Source: Aerolutibacter ruishenii (GTDB lineage Bacteria > Pseudomonadota > Gammaproteobacteria > Xanthomonadales > Xanthomonadaceae). Taken from it: a DNA stretch of 64,000 nt. Made by a program: the position numbers and the translations under genes. Where the stretch lies: the NCBI RefSeq assembly GCF_007830115.1, contig NZ_VLKP01000014.1, positions 1 to 64,000 of the forward strand, written 5' to 3'. The notes under the pieces are model-generated. The model was not told the origin of the DNA. It saw only the letters and a list, made by a program, of their open reading frames with translations, and did no database searches. Below, one piece after another: positions 1 to 8,564 of the stretch (position 1 is its first letter; each line of letters begins with the position of its first letter).

Positions 1-87
1 AAGGTCATCAAGCGCATCGCCTACGGCTACCGCGATGACGCCTATTTCTTCCTGAAGATCCGGGCTGCCTTCCCCGGACTTGGGTGA
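1..87 (+). CDS. ISL3-family transposase, C-terminal fragment (cut by window edge)
   Basis: The window opens inside a reading frame of 28 codons plus a TGA stop at 85-87. The peptide contains KRIAYGYRDD, YFFLKIR and AAFPG, which resembles the conserved C-terminus of IS204/IS1001/IS1096/IS1165 (ISL3) transposases. The rest of the gene lies before the window, so intactness cannot be judged. The family call is by recognition of the tail only. Confidence 0.7.
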   Translation, partial: KVIKRIAYGYRDDAYFFLKIRAAFPGLG

Positions 88-93
88 AGAACC
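1..93 (+). mobile_element. Right end of an ISL3-like insertion sequence
   Basis: The transposase stop is followed at once by AGAACC. Read on the other strand the end would be GGTTCTTCACCC, which has the GG-x-TCTTC look of ISL3-family terminal repeats. I place the element boundary near base 93 by inference. The left end and the 8-bp target duplication typical of the family lie outside the window. Confidence 0.45.
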
Positions 94-129
94 TTCTTTT
101 TTTCTCCATCAATCGGCGATGGCCTTGAG

Positions 130-202
130 GGGCGCTCGCCGTACGGTCCGGCAACCAAGCGGATAACGGGCCGCGACTTGCCGGACCGTGCGGTGAGCGC
201 CC
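130..202. repeat. 25-bp inverted repeat with 23-nt loop
   Basis: Arms 130-154 and 178-202 are complementary at 23 of 25 positions. The two exceptions (138/194 and 142/190) are G-T, so RNA from the plus strand would pair along the whole stem through G-U wobbles, while minus-strand RNA would have two C-A mismatches. There is no T-tract after the stem. The repeat lies between the insertion-sequence end and the putA stop, and could be a putA terminator, an insertion-associated repeat or a small hairpin element. Confidence 0.6.
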
Positions 203-214
203 GCCGGCAGCGCC

Positions 215-3200
215 TCAGTCGCCCAGCGTCAGCAGCGACGCATTGCCACCCGCGGCGGTGGTGTTGATGGTGATGGTCTTCTCGGTGGTGAAGCGCGGCA
301 GGTAGTGCGGGCCGCCGGCCTTCGGCCCGGTGCCCGACAGGCCCTGGCCACCGAACGGCTGTACGCCGACCACCGCACCGATCTGGTTGCGGTTGACGTA
401 GCAGTTGCCGACCTTGATGCGGCGGCTGATCTTCTCCACCGTCTCGTCGATGCGCGAGTGGATGCCCAGGGTCAGGCCGTAGCCGGTGGCGTTGATCGCA
501 TCGATCACGTTGTCCAGCTGGTCGGCCTTCCAGCGCACCACGTGCAGCACCGGCCCGAAGATCTCCTTGTGCAGCACGTCGATCGACGGGATCGCGTACG
601 CGCGCGGGGCGAAGAAGGTGCCGTGCGTGGTGTCGGCGTCCAGCGCCACCTCGCCGATCCTGCTGGCCTCGCGGTCCATGCGCTCGGCGTGGTCGCGCAG
701 CATCTGCAGCGCGTCCTCGTCGATCACCGGACCGACGTCGGTGGACAGCAGGCCGGGGTTGCCGACCTTGAGCTCGTTCATCGCGCCGCCGAGCATGCCG
801 ATCACCTTGTCGGCGATGTCGTCCTGCACGAACAGCACGCGCGCCGCGGAGCAGCGTTGGCCGGCCGAGGTGAACGCCGAGCCGATCGCATCCTTCACCA
901 CCTGCTCGGGCAGCGAGGACGAGTCGGCGATCAGCGCGTTCTGGCCGCCGGTCTCGGCGATCAGCACGCCGATGGCGGCGTCGCGCGCGGCCAAGGCACG
1001 GTTGATCGCGCGCGCGGTGTCGGTGGAGCCGGTGAAGGCCACGCCGGCCACGCGCGGGTCCTTGGTCAGCGCCGCGCCGACCGTGGCGCCATCGCCGGGC
1101 AGGAACTGCACCACGCCTTCCGGCACGCCGGCTTCGTGCAGCAGCTTCACCGCGGCATGGCCGATCAGGTTGGTCTGCTCGGCCGGCTTGGCGATCACGC
1201 TGTTGCCGGCGGCCAGCGCCGCGGCCACCTGGCCCATGAAGATCGCCAGCGGGAAGTTCCACGGGCTGATGCACACGAACACGCCGCGGCCGGACAGCTG
1301 CAGGGTGTTGGATTCGCCGGTCGGGCCGGGCAGCGCCTCGACCGCGAACAGCGAGCGCGCCTGCGCGCCGTAGTAGCGCAGGAAGTCGACCGCCTCGCGC
1401 ACCTCGGCCACGCCGTCGGGCAGGGTCTTGCCGGCTTCCTTGGTGCACAGCGCGATGTACTGCGCCATGCGCTGCTCCAGCAGGTCGGCGGCATGCTCCA
1501 GGATCGCGGCGCGGCTGGCGGCCGGGGTCGCGTCCCACGCCGGCTGCGCGGCCACCGCGTTGCGCAGCGCCAGCTCGACGGTGGCGCTGTCGGCAGGCTG
1601 CCAGTGGCCCACGGTCTCGCGGCGGTCGGCGGGATTGGTCACGGCGAGGTCCGCGCCGGTCACGGTCGCGCCCGGCACCAGCGGCGCGGCGCGCCAGGTC
1701 TTGGCCGCTTCGGCGTTGACCTGCTCGGCCAGCGCGCGCAGTTGGTCGTCGTTGGCGAGGTTCACGCCCATGGAATTGCTCCTCTCAATGCCGTAGCTGC
1801 GGTACAGGTCGACCGGCTGCGGGATGCGCGGGTGCGCGATGGATTCGAAGGCGGACACGGTCTGCACCGGGTCCTGGATCAGGTCGTCGATGGCGACGGC
1901 TTCGTCGGTGATGCGGTTGACGAAGCTGGAGTTGGCGCCGTTTTCCAGCAGGCGGCGCACCAGGTACGGCAGCAGGTCCTCGTGGCTGCCGACCGGCGCG
2001 TACACGCGGCACGGCACGTCGAGGCGGTTGGCGGGGATCACCTCGGCGTACAGGTCATCGCCCATGCCGTGCAGCTTCTGGAACTCGAAGTTCTGCGCGC
2101 GGCCCATCGACTTCGCACGCTGCCAGATGCTGGCGATGGTCTGCGCGTTGTGCGTGGCGAACATCGGGTAGATCGCGTCGCTCGCCTCGAGCATGCGCCG
2201 CGCGTTGGCGAGGTACGACACGTCGGTGTTGGGCTTGCGGGTGAACACCGGATAGCCCAGCTGGCCGTCGACCTGCGCGCGCTTGACCTCGCTGTCCCAG
2301 TACGCGCCCTTGACCAGGCGCACCGGGATGCGGCGGCCGGTGCGGCGGGCGAGGTCGGCGATGAAGTCGATCGCCTCCGGGGCGCGCTTCTGGTAGGCCT
2401 GGATCGCCAGACCGTAGCCTTCCCAACCGTCCAGCGACGGATCGCTGTACGCGCCGGCGATCACGTCCAGCGACAGCTCCAGGCGGTCGGCCTCCTCGGC
2501 GTCGATGGTGAAGCCGATGCCGTACGACCTGGCCAGCTGCGCCAGCTCCAGCACACGCGGGGTCAGCTCGGCGAACACGCGCGCGCGCTTGGCGTGCTCG
2601 TAGCGCGGATGCAGCGCGGACAGCTTCACCGAGATCGACGGCACCCCGAACACGTCCTGGCCGAGGTAGTTGCCGCCGGGGCCACTCTTGCCGATCGCGT
2701 GGATCGCGTCGCGGTAGGCCTGCTGGTAGCGCAGCGCGTCCTTGGTGGTCAGTGCGCCTTCGCCCAGCATGTCGAAGGAGTAGCGGTAGGCGGCGTTGGC
2801 GCCCTTCTGCGAACGCGCGAGCGCCTCGCCGATGGTGCGGCCCATGACGAACTGGTGGCCCATGATCTTCATCGCCTGGCGCACGGCGAGGCGGATCACC
2901 GGCTCGCCCACGCGCCCGATCAGGCGCTTGAAGGCGTTGTGCACGTCGCGCTTGGTCTCGTCGGCAAGGTCGACCAGGTGGCCGGTCAGCATCAGGCCCC
3001 AGGTGGAGGCGTTGACCAGCACCGAGTCGGACTGGCCCATGTGCTTCTTCCAGTCGGCCTCGCCCAGCTTGTCCCGGATCAGCTTGTCGGCGGTGTCCTC
3101 GTCGGGGATGCGCAGCAGCGCCTCGGCCACGCACATCAGCAGCACGCCTTCCTCGCTGCCCAGGTCGTACTGGCGCATGAAGGCCTCGATCGCGCCCTGG

Positions 3201-3445
3201 TCCTTGGCGCGGGCACGGACCCGGCGCACCAGGTCGGCGGCGGTGGCCTGGGCGGTGGTGCGGTCCGCCTCGGGCAGGCGCGCCTGCTCCAGCAGCGCGC
3301 GGACGTGGGTGGCCTCGTCGCGGACCCAGCCGGCCGTGAGGGCGGCGCGCGCGCCGGTGGAGGGGGGCGGAAGCTCGGGGGCGATGAGTGGGCCGGCGGT
3401 GCCGGAGGGGGCGGTGGTGCCGCCTGGGAGGGATTGGTCGGTCAT
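215..3445 (-). CDS. putA: Bifunctional proline dehydrogenase / L-glutamate-gamma-semialdehyde dehydrogenase PutA
   Basis: This enzyme oxidises proline to glutamate in two steps, FAD-dependent proline dehydrogenase then NAD-dependent P5C dehydrogenase, at the inner face of the membrane. The ATG at 3443-3445 gives 1076 aa. The proline dehydrogenase barrel (about residues 170-480) carries EEADRLE and RLVKGAYWDSEVKRA. The aldehyde dehydrogenase part (about 580-1050) carries VAFTGSTDTAR, ETGGQNALI and AGQRCSAAR, with catalytic Cys near 865. The protein starts directly before the proline dehydrogenase region, so the N-terminal ribbon-helix-helix repressor domain of E. coli PutA (1320 aa) is absent and autoregulation as in E. 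coli is not expected. Upstream in-frame codons lack any PutA similarity and are not used. A TAGAAT -10-like box lies at 3478-3483. Confidence 0.97.
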   Translation of the reverse strand: MTDQSLPGGTTAPSGTAGPLIAPELPPPSTGARAALTAGWVRDEATHVRALLEQARLPEADRTTAQATAADLVRRVRARAKDQGAIEAFMRQYDLGSEEGVLLMCVAEALLRIPDEDTADKLIRDKLGEADWKKHMGQSDSVLVNASTWGLMLTGHLVDLADETKRDVHNAFKRLIGRVGEPVIRLAVRQAMKIMGHQFVMGRTIGEALARSQKGANAAYRYSFDMLGEGALTTKDALRYQQAYRDAIHAIGKSGPGGNYLGQDVFGVPSISVKLSALHPRYEHAKRARVFAELTPRVLELAQLARSYGIGFTIDAEEADRLELSLDVIAGAYSDPSLDGWEGYGLAIQAYQKRAPEAIDFIADLARRTGRRIPVRLVKGAYWDSEVKRAQVDGQLGYPVFTRKPNTDVSYLANARRMLEASDAIYPMFATHNAQTIASIWQRAKSMGRAQNFEFQKLHGMGDDLYAEVIPANRLDVPCRVYAPVGSHEDLLPYLVRRLLENGANSSFVNRITDEAVAIDDLIQDPVQTVSAFESIAHPRIPQPVDLYRSYGIERSNSMGVNLANDDQLRALAEQVNAEAAKTWRAAPLVPGATVTGADLAVTNPADRRETVGHWQPADSATVELALRNAVAAQPAWDATPAASRAAILEHAADLLEQRMAQYIALCTKEAGKTLPDGVAEVREAVDFLRYYGAQARSLFAVEALPGPTGESNTLQLSGRGVFVCISPWNFPLAIFMGQVAAALAAGNSVIAKPAEQTNLIGHAAVKLLHEAGVPEGVVQFLPGDGATVGAALTKDPRVAGVAFTGSTDTARAINRALAARDAAIGVLIAETGGQNALIADSSSLPEQVVKDAIGSAFTSAGQRCSAARVLFVQDDIADKVIGMLGGAMNELKVGNPGLLSTDVGPVIDEDALQMLRDHAERMDREASRIGEVALDADTTHGTFFAPRAYAIPSIDVLHKEIFGPVLHVVRWKADQLDNVIDAINATGYGLTLGIHSRIDETVEKISRRIKVGNCYVNRNQIGAVVGVQPFGGQGLSGTGPKAGGPHYLPRFTTEKTITINTTAAGGNASLLTLGD

Positions 3446-3838
3446 CTGGTCCGCGGGACTGCCGGGGGAAGCCCAATATTCTAGAGCTTTTGCGCGTCCG
3501 CGCTGGCTGTCACAGGATCGGGCCCGGTATGGAATACGGCCGCCGGAAGGCGTGATGCCGATCACGTCGTGCACCGCCGTGGCGGCGCCGGAACCGCCTT
3601 CCACGAGCCCAAAAAGCACAATAAAAATTTCCTCGCTTGCCGCAAGTCAATGCACGGGGCTACCATTTCGCGGTTATCCGTAGCGCCGTTCCCGGCGTGA
3701 TGGGCCCTCGCGGGCCTGCCAGCCATCCCTTTCCGGACGGTCCCCTGGTGCCTTCGGGCAAGCCTCGGTCGGCCGGAGCGGGTAGCCTGCGAAGCGGTAT
3801 CCAACAACACTTCTTAGATTTATCGGGGCTCGAATCTG
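3446..3838. promoter_or_regulatory. Divergent putA / ctaC intergenic region
   Basis: This 393-bp gap holds no convincing gene. On the minus strand TAGAAT (3478-3483) is 33 bp from the putA ATG and could be its -10, but no good -35 is visible. On the plus strand TTGCCG (3637-3642) and TACCAT (3661-3666) are 18 bp apart and could serve ctaC with a leader of about 170 nt. A short A/T-rich patch at 3610-3630 stands out in this G+C-rich genome. Both promoter calls are weak. Confidence 0.35.
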
Positions 3839-4798
3839 ATGAAAGCCGGTCGTATCAAGCAGTGGGCAGTCGGTGGCGCCGCCATGGCCCTGCCGGTCCT
3901 CGCGAACGCGCAGGCCGCCGATCCCAAGCCGTGGCAGCTCAACATGGGCCGCGGCGTGACCCACCTGTCGCAGAACGCCTACGAGGCGCACATGCTGGCG
4001 CTGTGGATCTGCGTGGCGATCGGCGTGCTGGTCTTCGGCGCCATGGCCGTGGCCATGTTCAAGTTCCGCAAGTCCAAGGGCGCGGTCGCCGACCAGAGCC
4101 TGACCCACAGCACCAAGCTGGAGATCCTGTGGACCGTGGTCCCGGTGGTCCTGCTGCTGGTGATGGTGTTCCCGGCCACCCGCAAGCTGATCCAGATGTA
4201 TGACACCCGCGAGTCGGCCATGACCGTGAAGGTCACCGGCTTCCAGTGGATGTGGAAGTACGACTACCTGGGCGAGGGCGTCTCCTTCACCAGCCGTCTG
4301 GACCGCAAGAGCGACGAACTGCGCCAGAGCGGCAAGGTCATCGCCGCCGGCGACCACGACCACTACCTGCTGGACGTGGACAACGTGCTGGTCCTGCCGA
4401 CCGACACCAAGATCCGTTTCGTGATCACCGCCGACGACGTCATCCACGCCTGGTGGGTGCCGGCGCTGGGCTGGAAGCAGGATGCCATCCCGGGCATCGT
4501 CAACGAGGCCTGGGCCGAGATCCGCGAGCCGGGCCTGTACCGCGGCCAGTGCGCCGAGCTGTGCGGCAAGGACCACGGCTTCATGCCGATCGTGGTCAAG
4601 GCCGTGCCGAAGGCCGAGTACCAGCAGTGGCTGGCCGCCGAGAAGGCGAGGAACGCGCCGGCCGCTCCGGCGGTCGTGCCCGCCGCCGCCCCGGCTGAAG
4701 CCGCGCCCGCCGAACCGGCTGCGCCGGCCGAAGGCGAGACCCCGACCACCGACGCCACGGCCGCCGCTGCTACCCAGCACGCTGCGGTCGCCGGCTGA
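3839..4798 (+). CDS. ctaC: Cytochrome c oxidase subunit II
   Basis: This subunit takes electrons from cytochrome c through its dinuclear CuA centre and passes them to subunit I of the aa3-type terminal oxidase. The 319-aa protein has a signal peptide ending near ANAQA, two membrane segments (about residues 48-72 and 92-115) and a periplasmic cupredoxin domain. The CuA ligands are visible as His in VIHAWW and the pattern CAELCGKDHGFM (C-x3-C-x3-H-x2-M). There is no heme c attachment motif. The last 60 residues form an Ala/Pro/Glu-rich tail longer than in most subunit II proteins. It is the first gene of the cta operon and lies 29 bp before ctaD. Confidence 0.97.
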   Translation: MKAGRIKQWAVGGAAMALPVLANAQAADPKPWQLNMGRGVTHLSQNAYEAHMLALWICVAIGVLVFGAMAVAMFKFRKSKGAVADQSLTHSTKLEILWTVVPVVLLLVMVFPATRKLIQMYDTRESAMTVKVTGFQWMWKYDYLGEGVSFTSRLDRKSDELRQSGKVIAAGDHDHYLLDVDNVLVLPTDTKIRFVITADDVIHAWWVPALGWKQDAIPGIVNEAWAEIREPGLYRGQCAELCGKDHGFMPIVVKAVPKAEYQQWLAAEKARNAPAAPAVVPAAAPAEAAPAEPAAPAEGETPTTDATAAAATQHAAVAG

Positions 4799-4827
4799 TC
4801 GTCACGCATCACAGATAGAGGTAGGCC

Positions 4828-6444
4828 ATGGCTGCCACGCACCCCGTCGCTGACCACCACGATGACCATGCCCACCAGCAGGGTTTCATCGAGCGTTGGT
4901 TCTTCTCGACCAACCACAAGGACATCGGCACGCTGTACCTGGTGTTCAGCTTCATCATGTTCATCATCGGCGCCGGGTTCTCGGTGGTGATCCGCACCGA
5001 ACTGGCGCAACCGGGCCTGCAGCACGTCAGCCCCGAGTTCTTCAACCAGATGACCACCATGCACGCGCTGGTGATGATCTTCGGTGGCGTCATGCCGGCC
5101 TTCGTCGGCCTGGCCAACTGGATGATCCCGTTGCAGATCGGCGCGCCGGACATGGCGCTGCCGCGCATGAACAACTGGTCGTTCTGGATCCTGCCGTTCG
5201 CCTTCGCGATGCTGCTGCTGACCCTGTTCATCCCGGGCGGCGCGCCGGCCGGCGGCTGGACCATGTACCCGCCGCTGTCGCTGCAGGGCGGCAACAACGT
5301 GGCGTTCTCGATCTTCGCCATTCACATGATGGGCATCAGCTCGATCATGGGCGCGATCAACGTCATCGCCACCGTGCTCAACATGCGTGCCCCGGGCGTT
5401 GACCTGCTGAAGATGCCGATCTTCTGCTGGACCTGGCTGATCACCGCGTTCCTGCTGATCGCGGTGATGCCGGTGCTGGCCGGCGCCGTGACCATGCTGC
5501 TGACCGACAAGTACTTCGCCACCTCGTTCTTCAACGCGGCCGGCGGCGGCGACCCGGTGATGTACCAGCACATCTTCTGGTTCTTCGGCCACCCCGAGGT
5601 CTACATCATGATCCTGCCGGCGTTCGGCATCGTGTCGGAGATCATCCCGACCTTCAGCCGCAAGCCGCTGTTCGGCTACCAGGCCATGGTGTACGCGACC
5701 GCCGCGATCGCGTTCCTGTCGTTCATCGTGTGGGCGCACCACATGTTCACGGTGGGCATGCCGCTGGGCGGCGAGATCTACTTCATGTTCGCCACCATGC
5801 TGATCTCGGTCCCGACCGGCGTGAAGGTGTTCAACTGGGTCACCACCATGTGGCGCGGTTCGCTGACCTTCGAAACCCCGATGCTGTGGGCGATCGGCTT
5901 CGTCATCCTGTTCACCATCGGTGGCTTCTCCGGCCTGATGCTGGCCATCGTGCCGGCGGACTTCCAGTACCACGACACCTACTTCGTGGTGGCGCACTTC
6001 CACTACGTGCTGGTGACGGGCGCGCTGTTCGCGATCATCGCCGCGGTGTACTACTGGTGGCCCAAGTGGACCGGCCGCATGTACAACGAGAAGCTGGGCA
6101 AGTTCCACTTCTGGTGGACCATGGTGTTCGTCAACCTGCTGTTCTTCCCGCAGCACTTCCTGGGCCTGGCCGGCATGCCGCGCCGCATCCCGGACTACAA
6201 CGTGGTGTTCGCGGACTGGAACCTGGTCAGCTCGATCGGTGCGTTCGGCATGTTCGTCACGCCGTTCTTCATGGCCTTCGTGCTGTGGCACTCGAAGAAG
6301 CACGGCGCCAAGGCCGAGGCCCGCGCATGGGAAGGCGCCAAGGGCCTGGAGTGGACCGTGCCATCGCCGGCGCCGCACCACACCTTCTCGACCCCGCCGG
6401 TGATCAAGGACGGCGACCTGGCCCACGGCGACATCAGCCACTGA
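4828..6444 (+). CDS. ctaD: Cytochrome c oxidase subunit I
   Basis: This is the catalytic heme-copper subunit that reduces oxygen at the heme a3-CuB site and pumps protons. The 538-aa protein has twelve predicted membrane helices. Conserved signatures include WFFGHPEVYIMILPAFG (CuB His and cross-linked Tyr), WAHHMFTVG (CuB His pair) and HDTYFVVAHFHYVL (heme ligands), and the proton-path motif N-x10-N region is present near residue 95. The N-terminus is His-rich (ADHHDDHAHQQG). A good ribosome site (AGAGGTAGG) precedes the ATG. It is surrounded by the other oxidase genes. Confidence 0.98.
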   Translation: MAATHPVADHHDDHAHQQGFIERWFFSTNHKDIGTLYLVFSFIMFIIGAGFSVVIRTELAQPGLQHVSPEFFNQMTTMHALVMIFGGVMPAFVGLANWMIPLQIGAPDMALPRMNNWSFWILPFAFAMLLLTLFIPGGAPAGGWTMYPPLSLQGGNNVAFSIFAIHMMGISSIMGAINVIATVLNMRAPGVDLLKMPIFCWTWLITAFLLIAVMPVLAGAVTMLLTDKYFATSFFNAAGGGDPVMYQHIFWFFGHPEVYIMILPAFGIVSEIIPTFSRKPLFGYQAMVYATAAIAFLSFIVWAHHMFTVGMPLGGEIYFMFATMLISVPTGVKVFNWVTTMWRGSLTFETPMLWAIGFVILFTIGGFSGLMLAIVPADFQYHDTYFVVAHFHYVLVTGALFAIIAAVYYWWPKWTGRMYNEKLGKFHFWWTMVFVNLLFFPQHFLGLAGMPRRIPDYNVVFADWNLVSSIGAFGMFVTPFFMAFVLWHSKKHGAKAEARAWEGAKGLEWTVPSPAPHHTFSTPPVIKDGDLAHGDISH

Positions 6445-6469
6445 TCCGGACCGCTGAGCACGCACTGGC

Positions 6470-6604
6470 ATGAGCCCGAATCCCGCCAACCGTGACGACC
6501 TCGACGCGCGCCGCAAGGGCGCGCGCCGGACGGCGTGGATCGTCGGCGGGATCGCCGTGCTGGTGTACGTGGTGTTCCTGCTGATGGGAGTGCTGGGCCA
6601 ATGA
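6470..6604 (+). CDS. Cytochrome oxidase small assembly protein (44 aa)
   Basis: This short frame encodes 44 residues, with a basic, soluble N-terminus ([12 protein letters not shown]) and one hydrophobic helix (about residues 23-42). Its TGA overlaps the ATG of ctaG (ATGA at 6601-6604), so translation is probably coupled. Position and architecture match the single-helix small assembly proteins annotated between subunit I and Cox11 in other proteobacterial oxidase operons. Function is inferred from position. It is easily missed because of its size. Confidence 0.75.
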   Translation: MSPNPANRDDLDARRKGARRTAWIVGGIAVLVYVVFLLMGVLGQ

Positions 6605-7221
6605 GCGCACACGACCCCTCGCAGCTGCCGGTGGAGGCAGCGACCAGCGCCAAGCCCGAAGCCCGCCGCAGCGCGGGCCTGGGCAAGATGGTGGTGGTCG
6701 CGCTGCTGGCGTTCGGCTTCACCTTCAGCCTGGTGCCGCTGTACCGGCTGGCCTGCGAAAAGGTGCTGGGCATCCGTCTGGAGCGTGGTGCGGTGGAGCT
6801 TGGCAAGGCCGGCGCCGCCAAGGTCACCCGCACGGTCAAGGTCGAGTTCGACGGCGGCGTGAACTCCAAGCTGCCGTGGCAGTTCCAGCCGCACCAGCTG
6901 TCGATGGAAGTGGTGCCGGGCGAGCAGTACGAGACCACGTACTTCGCGCGCAACACCAGCGACCGCGACATGGTGGGCAGCGCGGTACCATCGGTGGCCC
7001 CGGCGCGCGCCTCGGGCTACTTCAACAAGACCGAATGCTTCTGCTTCACCGCGCAGACGCTCAAGGCCGGCGAGTCGCGGGACATGCCGGTGCGCTTCAT
7101 CGTCGATCCCAACCTGCCGGACGACGTGAAGACCATCACCCTGTCGTATACCTTCTTCAAGAACGATGCGCTCACATCGCAGCTGCCCGGGGCATCCGCC
7201 TCGCCGCACGCCGCGCCGTGA
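6601..7221 (+). CDS. ctaG: Cytochrome c oxidase assembly protein CtaG / Cox11
   Basis: Cox11-type copper chaperone that delivers copper to the CuB site of subunit I. The protein is 206 aa with a short cytoplasmic N-terminus, one membrane anchor (about residues 30-50) and a periplasmic immunoglobulin-like domain. The copper-binding pair is seen in [10 protein letters not shown], with the family motif [11 protein letters not shown] downstream. The ATG overlaps the stop of the 44-aa assembly ORF, which fixes the start. In-frame codons upstream of 6601 are not used. Confidence 0.95.
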   Translation: MSAHDPSQLPVEAATSAKPEARRSAGLGKMVVVALLAFGFTFSLVPLYRLACEKVLGIRLERGAVELGKAGAAKVTRTVKVEFDGGVNSKLPWQFQPHQLSMEVVPGEQYETTYFARNTSDRDMVGSAVPSVAPARASGYFNKTECFCFTAQTLKAGESRDMPVRFIVDPNLPDDVKTITLSYTFFKNDALTSQLPGASASPHAAP

Positions 7222-7258
7222 TCCTCCTGTAACTGTTACCGAAACGGAACCAGCCGCC

Positions 7259-8137
7259 ATGGCCCAAGCCCAATCGCCAGACGCCAACCACTACTTCGTG
7301 CCGCACAGCAGCCGCTGGCCGTTCCTCGGCTCGATCGCGCTGTTCGTGACCATGGTTGGCCTTGCCAGCTGGTTCAACGACGTCTCGTGGGGCAACGAGG
7401 TCTTCTTCGTCGGCATCGCGCTGCTGTGCGGCGTGCTGTTCGGCTGGTTCGGCGACGTGATCCGCGAATCGGTCGCCGGCAACTACAACAAGCAGGTGGA
7501 CGTGTCGTTCCGCATGGGGATGATGTGGTTCATCTTCTCCGAGGTGATGTTCTTCGCCGCGTTCTTCGGCGCGTTGTTCTACGCCCGCCAGTACGCGATG
7601 CCGTGGCTGGGTGGCGAAGGCGATGGCGTGATGACCAACAGCCTGCTGTGGGAGGGCTTCAGCGCCGCATGGCCGAGCAACGGCCCGGGCAACGTCGGCG
7701 GCGCCTACCAGACGATCCCGGCGTGGGGCCTGCCGCTGCTCAACACCCTGATCCTGCTGACCTCGGGCGTGACCGTGACCATCGCCCACCATGCGCTGAA
7801 GGCGGGCCACCGCAAGCAGCTGCTGCTGTTCCTGGGCCTGACCGTGCTGCTGGGCGCCACGTTCCTGTTCTTCCAGGCCGAGGAATACATCCACGCCTAC
7901 CGCGACCTGAACCTGACCCTGGGCTCGGGCATCTACGGCTCAACGTTCTTCATGCTCACCGGCTTCCACGGCGCGCACGTGACCCTCGGCACGATCATGC
8001 TGGCGATCATCTGGCTGCGCTGCCTGAAGGGCCATTTCACCAAGGATGACCACTTCGGGTTTGAAGCGGTGGCTTGGTATTGGCACTTCGTCGACGTGGT
8101 GTGGCTGGGCTTGTTCCTGTTCGTCTACGTGCTGTAA
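7259..8137 (+). CDS. ctaE: Cytochrome c oxidase subunit III
   Basis: Core membrane subunit of the aa3 oxidase that stabilises the catalytic subunit and supports proton uptake. The 292-aa protein begins MAQAQSPDANHYFVPH and has about seven hydrophobic segments. Family signatures include FSEVMFFAAFFGALFYAR, QAEEYIHA and HFVDVVWLGLFLFVYVL near the C-terminus. The ATG at 7259 matches family N-termini; the frame stays open upstream into ctaG but without family similarity. The spacing to ctaG is 37 bp and a strong hairpin terminator follows. Confidence 0.97.
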   Translation: MAQAQSPDANHYFVPHSSRWPFLGSIALFVTMVGLASWFNDVSWGNEVFFVGIALLCGVLFGWFGDVIRESVAGNYNKQVDVSFRMGMMWFIFSEVMFFAAFFGALFYARQYAMPWLGGEGDGVMTNSLLWEGFSAAWPSNGPGNVGGAYQTIPAWGLPLLNTLILLTSGVTVTIAHHALKAGHRKQLLLFLGLTVLLGATFLFFQAEEYIHAYRDLNLTLGSGIYGSTFFMLTGFHGAHVTLGTIMLAIIWLRCLKGHFTKDDHFGFEAVAWYWHFVDVVWLGLFLFVYVL

Positions 8138-8158
8138 GCGGCGACAGGCTGGATATGC

Positions 8159-8193
8159 AACGGGCCGGCGATTGCCGGCCCGTTGGTTGTTTG
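8159..8193 (+). terminator. Hairpin terminator after ctaE
   Basis: A perfect 11-bp stem (8159-8169 with 8174-8184) encloses the loop GATT and is followed by the T-rich stretch GGTTGTTTGG. It lies 22 bp after the ctaE stop and separates the structural oxidase genes from the assembly genes downstream. Its position also suits the convergent gene that ends at 8265. Confidence 0.8.
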
Positions 8194-8264
8194 GAACCCG
8201 GGTGATGCGCGCCGTACCGCCGCGCGCGACCCGCTGGCGATGCCGGCCGGGCGGGTGCAGTGGA

Positions 8265-8471
8265 TCAGCGGCCGACGCCGTGGAACTCGATCCAGCCCAT
8301 CTTGGCGGCGATGACGATGCCAAGGATCAGCGCGATGGACAGCGCGACGCGCTTGGTGAGCGCGTTGACCGTGCGCTTGCTCTCCCCCTTGTCCACCAGC
8401 ATGTAATAGAGGCCGGCACCGAGGTTCCAGAGAATGAGGATCAGGACGCCGACGATGATCAGGGTCTTCAT
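8265..8471 (-). CDS. Twin-transmembrane small protein (DUF2909-like)
   Basis: The 68-aa protein has two hydrophobic helices (about residues 3-25 and 42-60) joined by a polar loop (DKGESKRTVNALTKR). This matches the twin-transmembrane DUF2909 proteins found next to surf1 in oxidase loci of gamma- and betaproteobacteria. It is transcribed against all its neighbours. The context suggests an oxidase assembly or stability role, but no function is established from the sequence. Confidence 0.8.
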   Translation of the reverse strand: MKTLIIVGVLILILWNLGAGLYYMLVDKGESKRTVNALTKRVALSIALILGIVIAAKMGWIEFHGVGR

Positions 8472-8564
8472 GGCAGAACTCCGGTGCACGCAGGTGCGTG
8501 GGAATGTCAGGGGCCGTAGGTGCGCGGCAGATGGGCCATTATTGCAGTTGTGGGAGAGGGCGGC

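Noticed and set aside
305-3484. A 1059-codon plus-strand frame opposite putA
   Set aside because: It is the mirror of putA codon bias and its translation resembles no protein family.
4363-7287. A 974-codon minus-strand frame opposite ctaC-ctaG
   Set aside because: Antisense to four well-supported oxidase genes; the composition is typical of a shadow frame.
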